Made by a program: the position numbers and the translations under genes. DNA of 64,000 nt. It comes from Roseomonas sp. E05. Lineage in GTDB: Bacteria > Pseudomonadota > Alphaproteobacteria > Acetobacterales > Acetobacteraceae. The DNA is taken from NCBI RefSeq assembly GCF_030063475.1, contig NZ_JASIRT010000001.1, positions 186,001-250,000 of the forward strand. The letters are read 5' to 3'. The first letter of the stretch is position 1, and every line of letters starts with the position of its first letter. The notes below the pieces were generated by a model, which was not told the DNA's origin, made no database searches, and saw nothing but the letters and a program-made list of their open reading frames with translations. Positions 17,270-25,872 of the stretch are shown piece after piece.

Positions 17270-17304
17270 GCGGCAATGGAAATTGCCGCGGTGCCGCCAT
17301 TTCT

Positions 17305-17336
17305 GCAATTTTTTTTGCGGTAATGAATTTCTTCAT
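17305..17336. promoter_or_regulatory. Two small inverted repeats between RpiR gene and LLM oxidoreductase gene
   Basis: GCAA-N6-TTGC at 17305-17318 and ATGAA-TTTC-TTCAT at 17323-17336 lie in the AT-richest part of the divergent gap. They are plausible operator sites for the adjacent RpiR-type regulator, but no consensus is known to me for this subgroup. Confidence 0.35.
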
Positions 17337-17440
17337 CGTTCGTTGCCATCGGCGCGCGGCCTGTCCTAGCCTCGCCCGCGTCAGACACGCCACGGCCCCT
17401 TCCCCGGCGGCCGGAGGTGACAGCACGAGGGAAGCGATCC

Positions 17441-18541
17441 ATGGAATTCGGCCTGTTCATGATGCCGCTGCATCCGCCGCACCGGCCCCTGCAGGACACC
17501 ATCGCCGAGAACACCGAGAAGGCGCTGCTGGCCGAGCAGCTCGGCTTCGACGAGCTGTGGGTGGGCGAGCATTTCTCCGCCACCACCGAGCCGCTCTGCT
17601 CGCCGCTGATGTTCCTGGCCTCCCTGCTGCCGCAGGCGAAGCGGATGAAGCTCGGCACCGGCGTGGTGAACCTGCCGAACCATCATCCGGCCATCGTCGC
17701 CTCCGAGGCCGCCATGTTCGACCACATGAGCAACGGGCGGCTGCTGTTCGGCATCGGCCCGGGCGGCCTGGCCAGCGATTTCGAGCTGTTCGGCAACCAG
17801 GACCCGCAGACACGCGGCGAAAAGATGCTGGAAAGCATCGACATGATCCTGCGGCTCTGGACGCAGGACCCGCCCTACCGCATCGCCGGCAAGTACTGGG
17901 ACATCACGCTCGCCGAGGCGATCATCCCCGAGCTGGGCATCGGCACCCTGCGCAAGCCCTTGCAGCAGCCGCACCCGCCGGTCGCCATGTCGGCGATGAG
18001 TCCTTTCTCCGGCAGCGTGAAGACCGCCGCGATGCACGGCTGGAGCCCGATCAGCGCCAATTTCATCCCCGAATACAGCGTGGCCAGCCACTGGCAGAAG
18101 TATCTGGAGGGTTGCGCGGCCGCCGGGCGCCAGCCGGATGGCCGGAACTGGCGGGTGGCGCGCAACATCGTCATCGCGCCCACCGACGCCGAGGCGCGCG
18201 ACCGCGCCTTCAGCCCCGAAAGCAGCACCCACTACTACTTCCGCTATCTCTGGGAGGTGCTGCAGCGCGGCAACTACTCGGTGGCGATGAAGCCGGACCC
18301 GAAGATGCCGGATGCCGAGGTCTCGCTGGAAATGCTGATCGACAGCATCGTCATCCATGGCAGCCCGCGCACCGTGACGGAGAAGCTGGTGGCGCTGCGC
18401 GAGCGGGTCGGCCCCTTCGGCAACCTGTTGCTGGCGGGGATGGACTGGAGCGGCCCCAACCGCGCCTGGGAGCAGGAGAGCATGCGGCTCCTGGCGCAAT
18501 CGGTGATGCCGGCGCTGCGCGGGCAGGCCGCGGCAGCCTGA
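17441..18541 (+). CDS. LLM class flavin-dependent oxidoreductase (bacterial luciferase-like)
   Basis: A 366-residue protein of the luciferase-like monooxygenase family, using reduced FMN supplied by a separate reductase. Family hallmarks: MEFGLFMMPLHPP at the start, AEQLGFDELWVGEHF, TGVVNLPNHHPAIVASEAAMFDHMSNGRLLFGIGPGG, and the C-terminal GSPRTVTEKLVALRERVGPFGNLLLAGMDW. The long N-terminal match resembles the limonene 1,2-monooxygenase/alkane-type subgroup, but the substrate is not readable. ATG 17441 is preceded by GAGGGAAG. Divergent from the RpiR-type regulator. Confidence 0.9.
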   Translation: MEFGLFMMPLHPPHRPLQDTIAENTEKALLAEQLGFDELWVGEHFSATTEPLCSPLMFLASLLPQAKRMKLGTGVVNLPNHHPAIVASEAAMFDHMSNGRLLFGIGPGGLASDFELFGNQDPQTRGEKMLESIDMILRLWTQDPPYRIAGKYWDITLAEAIIPELGIGTLRKPLQQPHPPVAMSAMSPFSGSVKTAAMHGWSPISANFIPEYSVASHWQKYLEGCAAAGRQPDGRNWRVARNIVIAPTDAEARDRAFSPESSTHYYFRYLWEVLQRGNYSVAMKPDPKMPDAEVSLEMLIDSIVIHGSPRTVTEKLVALRERVGPFGNLLLAGMDWSGPNRAWEQESMRLLAQSVMPALRGQAAAA

Positions 18542-18591
18542 GGCCGGAGACCAGGGGCGCGGAAACGGCGGGCGGCGCCATATCCCGGCGC

Positions 18592-19104
18592 ATGCCCGAT
18601 CCCGCACCCCTGATCCTGACCCTCGGCCTGGACGCCGCCAGCTTCACCCGGCTGGATGCGCTGCGCCGGTCGCATTTCCCGCCCGAGCGGAACCACCTGC
18701 CGGCGCATCTGACGCTGTTCCATGCGCTGCCCGGCGCGCAATACGAGGACGTCGCCGCCAACCTCGCCACCCTGGCGGCCGGCACGGCACCGCTGCCGCT
18801 GCGCTTCGAGGGGCTGCGCAGCCTGGGGCGCGGCGCCGCCTTCACGGTGGAAAGCCCCGCCCTCGCCAGGCTGCGGGGCCTTGTCGCCGCCGCCTGGCAC
18901 GGCACCCTTTCGGCGCAGGACCGGCAGCCCTTCCGGCCGCATGTGACGGTGCAGAACAAGGTGGCCCCCGAGGCGGCACGGGCGCTGCTGGAGGTGCTGC
19001 GGCAGGGCTTCGTTCCCTGGGAAGGCCAGGGCGAGAGCCTGCTGCTCTGGCGCTACCGCGGCGGCCCCTGGGAGGCGGCGGCACAATTCCGCTTCAGCGG
19101 CTGA
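18592..19104 (+). CDS. 2'-5' RNA ligase / cyclic phosphodiesterase-like protein
   Basis: A 170-residue protein of the 2H phosphoesterase superfamily. The two catalytic HxT/S motifs are present, HLTLFHAL near residue 40 and PHVTVQNKV near residue 117, with spacing normal for the ThpR/LigT type. Such proteins act on RNA 2'-5' or cyclic phosphate ends; the physiological substrate is unclear. The frame is open far upstream, but that region is the shadow of the oxidoreductase gene; ATG 18592 is the natural start, 50 bp after the previous stop. Confidence 0.85.
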   Translation: MPDPAPLILTLGLDAASFTRLDALRRSHFPPERNHLPAHLTLFHALPGAQYEDVAANLATLAAGTAPLPLRFEGLRSLGRGAAFTVESPALARLRGLVAAAWHGTLSAQDRQPFRPHVTVQNKVAPEAARALLEVLRQGFVPWEGQGESLLLWRYRGGPWEAAAQFRFSG

Positions 19105-19137
19105 AACCGCGACCGGGAGGTGGCGCTTGCAGCAGCC

Positions 19138-20034
19138 ATGCAGCCCTCCCACTCCTTCCCACACCGCGACCCTGCCGGCACCGGCAAGATCGAGGACGAG
19201 CTCGATTCCGGCGGCGGCCCGATCAGTGCCGAGGAAGAGGAGGAGATCCAGGACTACCAAAAGCTCCGCCCGGTTGCGATCTACGAGGTGGTGCGGCGTG
19301 AAGGGGTGGAGGAGCTGGGCCGCCCCTGGCGCAGCCTCTGGTGGTCGGGGCTGGCGGCGGGGCTTTCCATCGGCCTTTCGCTCGCCGCGCAGGGAACGCT
19401 CCACGCCCTGCTGCCCGACGCCTCCTGGCGGCCGCTGGTGGAGAGCCTCGGCTATACCGTCGGCTTCCTGATCGTCATCCTGGCCCGGCAGCAGCTCTTC
19501 ACCGAGATCACCCTGACCGCCGTGCTGCCTGTCCTGGCCGAGCCGGGGCGCAAGGTGCTGGCGGCGCTGGCACGCAACTGGTCCGTGGTGTTCCTGGCCA
19601 ACATGGCCGGCACCCTGGTCTTCGCGGCGGCGCTGTCGCTGGAGGGCATCCTGCCGCCCTTCGTGCGCGAGGGGGCGCTCGCCGTCTCCGCGCATGCGGC
19701 CGAGCGCGGGCTGGGAGCCGGCTTCATGCGCGCCATCTTCGCCGGCTGGATGATGGCCCTGCTGGTCTGGCTGCTGCCGCTGGCCGAGGCCGCGCGCTTC
19801 TGGGTGATCGCGCTGCTGACCTATCTGATCGCCGTGTTCGAGCTGTCCCACGTGATCGCCGGGGCGGTGGAGCTGTTCCTGCTCATGTTCACGGGGCGCC
19901 TCGGGGTGCTGGAGGGGCTGGGGCAGCACCTGCTGCCCTGGCTGGCGGGCAACACCATCGGCGGCGCGGCCCTCTTCGCCCTGCTGGCCTATGGCCAGGT
20001 GCGGGACGAACTGGCGGATGACGGAAAGGCCTGA
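19138..20034 (+). CDS. Formate/nitrite transporter (FNT) family channel
   Basis: A 298-residue inner-membrane protein of the FNT family, closer to the YfdC-type subgroup with a long acidic cytoplasmic N terminus (SAEEEEEIQDYQKLRPVAIYEVVRREG). Six hydrophobic segments follow; features typical of the fold are the FLIVILARQQLFTEITLTAVLPVL stretch and the later ELSHVIAGAVELFLL pore-helix region with its histidine. Substrate may be a small monovalent anion. The ATG at 19138 is taken; a GTG at 19120 is in frame but overlaps the only GGGAGG ribosome-like sequence. Confidence 0.85.
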   Translation: MQPSHSFPHRDPAGTGKIEDELDSGGGPISAEEEEEIQDYQKLRPVAIYEVVRREGVEELGRPWRSLWWSGLAAGLSIGLSLAAQGTLHALLPDASWRPLVESLGYTVGFLIVILARQQLFTEITLTAVLPVLAEPGRKVLAALARNWSVVFLANMAGTLVFAAALSLEGILPPFVREGALAVSAHAAERGLGAGFMRAIFAGWMMALLVWLLPLAEAARFWVIALLTYLIAVFELSHVIAGAVELFLLMFTGRLGVLEGLGQHLLPWLAGNTIGGAALFALLAYGQVRDELADDGKA

Positions 20035-20061
20035 GGCGGGAGGGAAACCCTCCCGCCCCGC

Positions 20062-20190
20062 TCAGCGGCTCGGATAGGTGCGGGGATAGGTGACCTGGTC
20101 CGGCGGGCCGGGCGGCCGCACCGGGCCGGCCCGCCCGCAGGCGGCCAGCACCAGCGCCAGGACCAGCAGGACCGCGACGCCGCGCGTCAT
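20062..20190 (-). CDS. lptM: Small lipoprotein of the LptM (YifL) type
   Basis: A 42-residue lipoprotein, too short for many gene finders: a hydrophobic signal ([14 protein letters not shown]) with a lipobox ending in cysteine, then GRAGPV and a proline-rich tail ending YPRTYPSR. This matches the LptM/YifL family (formerly prokaryotic lipoprotein-attachment, LPLAT1), which aids LptD maturation in E. coli. Its start overlaps the argH stop as ATGA, and the argH-lptM order is the known neighbourhood of this family, which supports the call. Confidence 0.8.
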   Translation of the reverse strand: MTRGVAVLLVLALVLAACGRAGPVRPPGPPDQVTYPRTYPSR

Positions 20191-21587
20191 GCCAGCCGCT
20201 CCCGCCACTCGGCGGCCATGCGGCGGACATTCACCGGCGCCGTGCCGCCATAGGAGGTGCGCGAGGCCACCGAGGCCTCGACGCTCAGCACCTGGAACAC
20301 GCCCGAGTGGATGCGCGGCTCCTCCGCCTGCATGTCCTCCAGCGTGAGGGCGGCGAGATCGACGCCCTTGGCCTCGGCCTTGGCGACCAGGCGGCCGGTG
20401 ACGTGGTGGGCGTCGCGGAAGGGCAGGCGCAGCTCGCGCACCAGCCAGTCCGCGAGGTCGGTGGCGGTGGAGAAGCCGGCGCCCGCGGCCTCGCGAAGGC
20501 GGCCGACATCGGGCTTCATGTCGCGCACCATGCCGGCGGTGGCGGCCAGCGCCAGGGCCAGGGTCTCGGCGGCATCGAAAATGCCCTCCTTGTCCTCCTG
20601 CATGTCCTTGCCATAGGTCAGCGGCAGGCCCTTCATCACCGTCAGCAGGCCGATCAGCGCGCCGGAGATGCGGCCCACCTTGGCGCGCACCAGCTCGGCG
20701 GCGTCCGGGTTGCGCTTCTGCGGCATGATCGAGGAGCCGGTGGTATAGGCGTCGGACAGCGCGACGAAGCCGAAATACGGGTTCGTCCAGAGCACGATCT
20801 CCTCGGCGAAGCGGGAGAGATGCGTGGCGCAGATGGCGGCCGCCGAGAGGAACTCCAGCGCGAAGTCGCGGGAGGCCACGGCATCGAGGCTGTTGCGCAT
20901 CGGCCCGTCGAAGCCGAGGGCCGCGGCGGTCATGTGACGGTCGATGCTGAAGCCCGTGCCGCAGAGGGCGGCGGCGCCCAGCGGGCTCTCGTTCATCCGC
21001 GCGCGGCAGTCGCCGAGGCGGGAGCGGTCGCGCCCGAGCATCTCGACATAGGCCAGCAGATGGTGGCCGAGGGTGGTGGGCTGCGCCGGCTGCAGGTGGG
21101 TGAAGCCCGGCATGACCGTGGCGGCGTGCTCGTCGGCGCGGTCGGTCAGCGCGCGCATCAGGTCGGCGATCTGGCCGTCCAGCCCGTCGATGGCGTCGCG
21201 CACCCAGAGGCGGACGTCGAGCGCCACCTGGTCGTTGCGGCTGCGCGCGGTGTGCAGGCGCTTGCCGGCCTCGCCGATGCGCTCGGTCAGCCGCGCCTCG
21301 ATGTTCATGTGGATGTCCTCCAGCGCCTCGCTGAAGGGGAAGCGGCCCTCCTCGATCTCCTCGCCGATGGCGGCCAGGCCCTCCCGGATGGCGGCCTCGT
21401 CATCGCCGGTGATGATCCCCACATGGCGCAGCATGGCGGCGTGGGCGAGGCTTCCGCGGATGTCCTGCCGCCACATCTTGCGGTCGAAACCGATGGAGGC
21501 ATTGATGGCCTCCATGATCGCCGAGGGTCCGGCGCTGTAGCGCCCTCCCCACTGCTGGTTGCCCTGGCTTCGCTGCTGACTGGACAA
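20187..21587 (-). CDS. argH: Argininosuccinate lyase
   Basis: Cytosolic enzyme releasing arginine and fumarate from argininosuccinate, last step of arginine synthesis. 466 residues; the family signature [12 protein letters not shown] is complete, as are the early [10 protein letters not shown] and [14 protein letters not shown] segments and the central [13 protein letters not shown]. The conserved WGGR stretch requires initiation upstream of it, and the only fitting codon is TTG at 21587; the next ATG lies after residue 24. The TTG start and the divergent GTG start of the thioredoxin-like gene are only 15 bp apart. Confidence 0.95.
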   Translation of the reverse strand: MSSQQRSQGNQQWGGRYSAGPSAIMEAINASIGFDRKMWRQDIRGSLAHAAMLRHVGIITGDDEAAIREGLAAIGEEIEEGRFPFSEALEDIHMNIEARLTERIGEAGKRLHTARSRNDQVALDVRLWVRDAIDGLDGQIADLMRALTDRADEHAATVMPGFTHLQPAQPTTLGHHLLAYVEMLGRDRSRLGDCRARMNESPLGAAALCGTGFSIDRHMTAAALGFDGPMRNSLDAVASRDFALEFLSAAAICATHLSRFAEEIVLWTNPYFGFVALSDAYTTGSSIMPQKRNPDAAELVRAKVGRISGALIGLLTVMKGLPLTYGKDMQEDKEGIFDAAETLALALAATAGMVRDMKPDVGRLREAAGAGFSTATDLADWLVRELRLPFRDAHHVTGRLVAKAEAKGVDLAALTLEDMQAEEPRIHSGVFQVLSVEASVASRTSYGGTAPVNVRRMAAEWRERLA

Positions 21588-21602
21588 GGAAGGATCTGCC
21601 TC

Positions 21603-22187
21603 GTGTTGCTCGGACGCCGCTTCCTGCTCTCGCTCTCCGCGGCGGGGGCGACCCTAACCACGCTGCTTCCGGCACGGCAAGGGATTGCGAGGGGGGTGCA
21701 GGCCATCCCCGTGGCGGAAGGGCTCGGCAAGCTGTCCCGCTCCAGCCCGAAGGCCTTGCCGGCCTTCACCTTCACCGACGCCGAGGGCGCCGAGAAGACG
21801 GTGGCGGACTTCGCCGGGCACCCGCTGCTGATCAATCTCTGGGCCACCTGGTGCCCGCCCTGCGTGGCCGAGATGCCGGCGCTGGACCGCGCCCAGGCGG
21901 CGCTGGCCGGGGCGGGCTGGAAGGTGCTGGCGCTCTCCTCCGACCGCGCCGGCAAGCCTGTGGTGGAGGCCTTCTTCGCCCGCGCCGAGGTCAAGAACCT
22001 CGGCGTCTGGCTCGACCCGCGCGGGGCGGCGGCGCGGGCGCTGGGCGCGCGGGGCCTGCCCACCAGCGTCATCGTGAACCGCCAGGGCCAGGAGGTGGCC
22101 CGGTTGGAGGGTGCCGCGGCCTGGGATGACCCGGCCATGCTGTCGGTGCTGCGCGACCTCGCCGGTCCCGAGACCAGCGCCACCTGA
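21603..22187 (+). CDS. TlpA family thiol-disulfide oxidoreductase
   Basis: A 194-residue periplasmic thioredoxin-fold protein. The N terminus [21 protein letters not shown] reads as a signal peptide with a twin-arginine-like pair. The thioredoxin core has [40 protein letters not shown] with the WCPPC active site (about residue 84-87), and the cis-proline loop GLPTSVIVN. TlpA-like proteins reduce cytochrome c or copper-chaperone thiols. GTG start with AAGGAAGG 10 bp upstream. Divergent from argH. Confidence 0.9.
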   Translation: MLLGRRFLLSLSAAGATLTTLLPARQGIARGVQAIPVAEGLGKLSRSSPKALPAFTFTDAEGAEKTVADFAGHPLLINLWATWCPPCVAEMPALDRAQAALAGAGWKVLALSSDRAGKPVVEAFFARAEVKNLGVWLDPRGAAARALGARGLPTSVIVNRQGQEVARLEGAAAWDDPAMLSVLRDLAGPETSAT

Positions 22188-22298
22188 CGGCGGGGTCTGG
22201 GCGGCCGCTGTCCCTCCGGCGGGGCCGGCGGGTGGGTTGCCCTTCGCGGCGGGACGGCGCGACACTCCGCGCTCCACGGGAGAGCGGAGAACGAGGGC

Positions 22299-23693
22299 AT
22301 GACCGAGCTTTGGCGACTGCAGGCCAGCGAGATCGCGGCACGGGTCGCGACGCGGGAGGTTTCGGCGCGGGAGGTGACGCAGGCGGCGCTGGACCGGCTG
22401 GCCGCCGTGAACCCCGCGATCAATGCCGTGGTGCAGGAGATGCCGGAGCAGGCGCTGGCCGCCGCCGAGGCGGTGGATGCCGCCCTGGCGCGCGGCGAGG
22501 CGGTGGGGCCGCTGGCCGGCGTGCCCGTCACCATCAAGGTGAACGCCGACCAGAAGGGCTTCGCCACCACCAACGGGCTGCGCATCCAGCAGGACCTCGT
22601 CGCCACCGAGGACAACCCGGTGGTGGCCAACCTGAAGCGCGCCGGCGCGGTGGTGATCGGGCGCACCAACACGCCGGCCTTCTCGCTGCGCTGGTTCACC
22701 CGCAACTCGCTGCACGGCGCGACGAAGAACCCGCGCAACCCGGCGCTGACGCCAGGCGGCTCCTCCGGCGGTGCGGCGGCGGCGGTGGCGGCGGGCATCG
22801 GCGCCATCGCGCACGGCACCGACATCGGCGGCTCGATCCGCTATCCCGCCTATGCCTGCGGCGTACATGGGCTGCGGCCGACCCTTGGGCGCGTGGCGGC
22901 CTGGAACCGCTCCGGCCCGGAGCGGGCGGTCGGCGCGCAGCTCATGGCGGTCTCCGGTCCGCTGGCCCGCTCCATCGCCGATCTGCGGCTGGCGCTGCAG
23001 GCCATGGCCGCCGAGGATCTGCGCGACCCCTGGTGGGTGCCGGCGCCGCTGGAAGGCCCGCCCGCCCCGAAACGCGCCGCGCTCTGCGTCCGCCCCGAAG
23101 GGCTCGACACCAGGCCGGAGGTGGAGGCGGCGCTGCGCAACGCGGCGCTGCGGCTGCAGGAGAAGGGCTGGAGCATCATCGAGACCGCCTGCCCGCCGCT
23201 GCGCGAGCCGGCGCGGCTGCAGGCCCTGCTCTGGCTCGGCGAGTCGCGCCGCGGCCTGAACTCCGCCTTCGCACGGGAGGATGACCCGGACGCCAACTTC
23301 GTGCTGGCGCAGATGGAGCGGCTGGCCCCCTCCCCGGACATGAACGCCTTCCAGGATGCGTTGCAGGCCCGCGCCGGTTTCACCCGGCAGTGGCAGCTTT
23401 TCCTGAAGGACTACCCGGTGCTGCTGCTGCCGGTCTCGGCCGAGCTGCCTTTCCCCGATCAGCTCGACGTCGAGTCGCCGGCCGCCTTCGACCGGGTGAT
23501 CGAGGCGCAGCTCGTGCAGGTCGGGCTGCCGCTGATGGGGCTACCGGGGCTGACCGTCACCACCGGGCAGGCTGGCGACGCGCCGGTGGGCGTGCAGCTG
23601 ATCGCCGGGCGGTATCGCGAAGACCTGCTGCTGGAGGCGGGCGCCGCCATCGAGGCGGCGGGACCGGCCATCGAGGCCTGCGACCCGGCGTAA
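22299..23693 (+). CDS. Amidase signature family hydrolase
   Basis: A 464-residue member of the amidase signature family (GatA-like fold), with the Ser-cisSer-Lys triad visible: K80 in VPVTIKVN, S155 in TPGGSSGGAAAAVA and S179 in TDIGGSIRYPA. The N-terminal helix pattern (LWRLQASEIAARVATREVSAREV) and the LAGVPVTIK block are typical. No gatB/gatC lies nearby and the sequence differs from GatA in the C-terminal third, so this is a stand-alone amidase of unknown substrate. A half copy of the dispersed repeat follows the stop directly. Confidence 0.9.
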   Translation: MTELWRLQASEIAARVATREVSAREVTQAALDRLAAVNPAINAVVQEMPEQALAAAEAVDAALARGEAVGPLAGVPVTIKVNADQKGFATTNGLRIQQDLVATEDNPVVANLKRAGAVVIGRTNTPAFSLRWFTRNSLHGATKNPRNPALTPGGSSGGAAAAVAAGIGAIAHGTDIGGSIRYPAYACGVHGLRPTLGRVAAWNRSGPERAVGAQLMAVSGPLARSIADLRLALQAMAAEDLRDPWWVPAPLEGPPAPKRAALCVRPEGLDTRPEVEAALRNAALRLQEKGWSIIETACPPLREPARLQALLWLGESRRGLNSAFAREDDPDANFVLAQMERLAPSPDMNAFQDALQARAGFTRQWQLFLKDYPVLLLPVSAELPFPDQLDVESPAAFDRVIEAQLVQVGLPLMGLPGLTVTTGQAGDAPVGVQLIAGRYREDLLLEAGAAIEAAGPAIEACDPA

Positions 23694-23745
23694 AAAAGAC
23701 CGGGGGAAGGAACTCCCCCGGACTCCCGTCTTCTTTCCATGAGTC
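23694..23745 (+). terminator. Half copy of the dispersed repeat acting as terminator of the amidase gene
   Basis: An A-run, then CCGGGGGAAGG/AACTCCCCCGG stem (23700-23721), then a T-rich tract (CCCGTCTTCTTT). This is the left arm of the repeat family; the right arm is not found. The remaining 23746-23991 stretch has no supported gene. Confidence 0.65.
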
Positions 23746-23991
23746 CGGCGAAGAAGGGCAGTGGGCGCCAGGCGCCCAGCACCAAGCGCCGCGAGTGGCG
23801 GGCGCCCTTTCTGGCGCACGCGACTCCCGGAAGAGCAGGCCGGTACGGAATGCCGGCGGCAGCTCGCCAGCAAGCGGGTTCAGACAGCCATTCCCCGGAA
23901 CGCCGGCAGGCCCCGGTCCGGAGCGGGGCAAGGAGGGCACGGCTGTCATTGGGGTCCCACGCCTTTGCAGATCCCCGCGGCAGCCGGACCC

Positions 23992-24426
23992 CTAGTCGAG
24001 CGTGCGGCCCTGCGACTGCGCCGCGAGCGCCCGCGCCATCTGGCTCAGCGCCTCCTGATGCTTCTCGTTGCTGATCAGGGAGAAGTTGCGGGCCAGTTCC
24101 AGGCACATGCGTTGCCGCACACCCAGAGGCTGGCTCGCCCCGGTCTCCTGCAGACCTTCGAAGAACCAGGACACGGGGACGCCGAGCACAAGCGCAATCT
24201 CGAACAGGCGCCCGGCCGAAATCCGGTTGAGCCCCCGTTCGTATTTATGCGCCTGCTGATACGTCACGCCGATCATACTGGCGAGTTGCTGTTGCGACAG
24301 GCCGAGCATCAGCCGGCGCTCGCGAATGCGGGCGCCGACATGACGGTCGGCCAACCTTGCGCGTTGGGTAGTGGTTTCCTCCGGCTCCTCGCCGCGAGGC
24401 ACGCCGCCCATGTCGGTATCGGCCAT
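23992..24426 (-). CDS. XRE-type helix-turn-helix regulator
   Basis: A 144-residue protein with a clear Cro/CI-type HTH: VGARIRERRLMLGLSQQQLASMIGVTYQQAHKYERGLNRISAGRLFEIALVLGVPVSWFFEG. The N terminus is polar and disordered-looking; the C-terminal helix region (MCLELARNFSLISNEKHQEALSQMARAL) is typical of alphaproteobacterial regulators of this type, similar to those controlling cell-cycle or symbiosis genes. Target genes unknown. It lies upstream of a lower-GC 136-bp gap and the phaR gene, in the same direction. Confidence 0.88.
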   Translation of the reverse strand: MADTDMGGVPRGEEPEETTTQRARLADRHVGARIRERRLMLGLSQQQLASMIGVTYQQAHKYERGLNRISAGRLFEIALVLGVPVSWFFEGLQETGASQPLGVRQRMCLELARNFSLISNEKHQEALSQMARALAAQSQGRTLD

Positions 24427-24562
24427 TCTCTACCTGTCAGGATGAAAAATTGCACGAACCCCAAAATACGAGCCCGTGCGACGCTGTTTATCGCATTTCA
24501 TTTCCAAATTCTTAAAAACTATGTGAGGGACAGCAATCCCGGTAGTCCTCACAGAAACGACA

Positions 24563-25168
24563 TCACCTATTTGGTTCTTGGCGCTTTTCTGCCATCTGTT
24601 CGCGCAGAAGGCGAATTTCTGCTTTCAGGGCAGCAATCTCCTCCGCTTCGGCCGACTGGGGCGCCGTGGAAGTGGCCTCATCCCGCCGCGAGAAAGGACT
24701 GAACAGCGACATGGCGCGCTCCATCATCGCCATGTTCTGCTTGCTCATCTCCTCCAGCCTCACCAGCGGATTGAAGCTGCCCATCGTCTGCTCGACGGAG
24801 TGCCGCATCTGCTCCTGCTGGCGCGCGAAGCTGCCCATGGTGAATTCCAGATAGCGCGGCACCAGGGACTGCAGGCTGTCGCCGTAGAACCCGATCAACT
24901 GCCGCAGGAAGGGAATGGGCAGCAGGTTGCGCCCCTTGGCCTCCTCCTCGACGATGATCTGGGTCAGCACGCCGCGCGTGATGTCGTCACCCGACTTGGC
25001 GTCATAGACCACGAAGTCGCGGCCCTCGCGCACCATGCCGGCCAGATCCTCGAGAGTCACATAGGATGAGGCTTCCGTGTTGTAGAGACGGCGGTTGGCA
25101 TATTTTTTGATGACGACTGTGGGCTTCGGCTGTTCGTCCAGCTTTTTCTGTGCTGCCTGCTCGGTCAT
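24563..25168 (-). CDS. phaR: Polyhydroxyalkanoate synthesis repressor PhaR
   Basis: A 201-residue regulator that in other bacteria senses PHA granules and represses phasin genes. The PHB/PHA accumulation DNA-binding domain is complete: VVIKKYANRRLYNTEASSYVTLEDLAGMVREGRDFVVYDAKSGDDITR, then LTQIIVEEE, followed by PFLRQLIGFYGDSLQSLVPRYLEFTM and a C-terminal coiled-coil region with many methionines. The start is ATG 25168 (MTEQAAQKKLDEQ); an upstream in-frame codon at 25210 extends without homology. Divergent from the PhaE-like/PhaC-like genes, so the three form a regulatory unit. Confidence 0.93.
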   Translation of the reverse strand: MTEQAAQKKLDEQPKPTVVIKKYANRRLYNTEASSYVTLEDLAGMVREGRDFVVYDAKSGDDITRGVLTQIIVEEEAKGRNLLPIPFLRQLIGFYGDSLQSLVPRYLEFTMGSFARQQEQMRHSVEQTMGSFNPLVRLEEMSKQNMAMMERAMSLFSPFSRRDEATSTAPQSAEAEEIAALKAEIRLLREQMAEKRQEPNR

Positions 25169-25272
25169 TGCACCCTCCCGTCCCGCTGCGTGATGGAAGG
25201 AGGCTAGCATGGCCTCATGGGCGCGAATATGCCGATGGCGTGGCGGCCCTTTCCCCCTGCGGAGGGGGCGTT

Positions 25273-25872
25273 ATGTTCCGCACGCGCCGGCGGCGGCCCG
25301 TCGCGCGGATGGCAGGGAATGGAATGGCAGGGCCCGAGAATTCTTCCGGGAACGGCCCCGACGAGCCGCCTGGCGGCCCCGAGGCGCTGGAGCGGCTGGC
25401 GGAGGACTGGATCACACTGTGGCAGAGCGAGATCGCGGCGCTGGCGGCAGACCGCGAGGTGGCCGGGAACTGGTCCGCCTGGGCGGCACTGGCCGCCGCC
25501 TGGATGCGCGCCATGGCCGCGCCGCATCCTGTTCGCCCCCCGGCCTGGCCCGGCTTCGGCGCTCCCTTTCCCCAGCCGGAGCCGCCGCGTGAGCGCCCCG
25601 CTCCGCCGCGGCCCGCGCCCGCTGCCGCTGCACCTCGGGCTGGCGCTGATGCGCGGCCTGGGCGCGACCCTGAGCCTGCCGCCAGAGGGGAGCCTGCCGC
25701 CAGAGGGGAGCCTGCCGCCGGCAGCCCCACCGGGGAGCCGGGAGGCGGGGAGGCAGGCGTCCTTCTCGGCCGCATTGCCGAGCTGGAGCGACGCCTGGCC
25801 GATCTCGAAGGCCGGGCGGCAGGAGCTGCGCCGGATCAGCAGCGCCCTCGCCGCCGGCGGCCATCCACCTGA
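25273..25872 (+). CDS. Hypothetical protein with PhaE-like helix and coiled coil, overlapping the PHA synthase gene
   Basis: A 199-residue ORF: an N-terminal helix region (ALERLAEDWITLWQSEIAALAADREVAGNWSAWAALAAAWMRAM) of a kind seen in proteins encoded before PHA synthases and in PhaE/phasins, a proline/alanine-rich middle with three copies of EPAARG-type repeats, and a C-terminal coiled coil ([21 protein letters not shown]). ATG 25273 is the likely start; ATG 25324 is an alternative. Its last 284 bases overlap, in another frame, the start of the PhaC-like gene, which is unusually long. The homology call is weak and rests on composition and position. Confidence 0.55.
   Translation: MFRTRRRRPVARMAGNGMAGPENSSGNGPDEPPGGPEALERLAEDWITLWQSEIAALAADREVAGNWSAWAALAAAWMRAMAAPHPVRPPAWPGFGAPFPQPEPPRERPAPPRPAPAAAAPRAGADARPGRDPEPAARGEPAARGEPAAGSPTGEPGGGEAGVLLGRIAELERRLADLEGRAAGAAPDQQRPRRRRPST

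Noticed and set aside
20307-21600. Long N-terminal extension of the thioredoxin-like ORF
   Set aside because: The extension is the antisense of argH; the signal peptide and ribosome site place the start at GTG 21603.
23746-23991. Gene between amidase and XRE regulator
   Set aside because: Several short ORFs on both strands in this 246-bp stretch, none with conserved sequence, ribosome site or domain pattern.
24427-24562. Small gene in the AT-rich gap between the XRE regulator and phaR
   Set aside because: The gap has lower GC and promoter-like character; a short plus-strand frame (from 23761 to 24702) passing through it is antisense of two supported genes.
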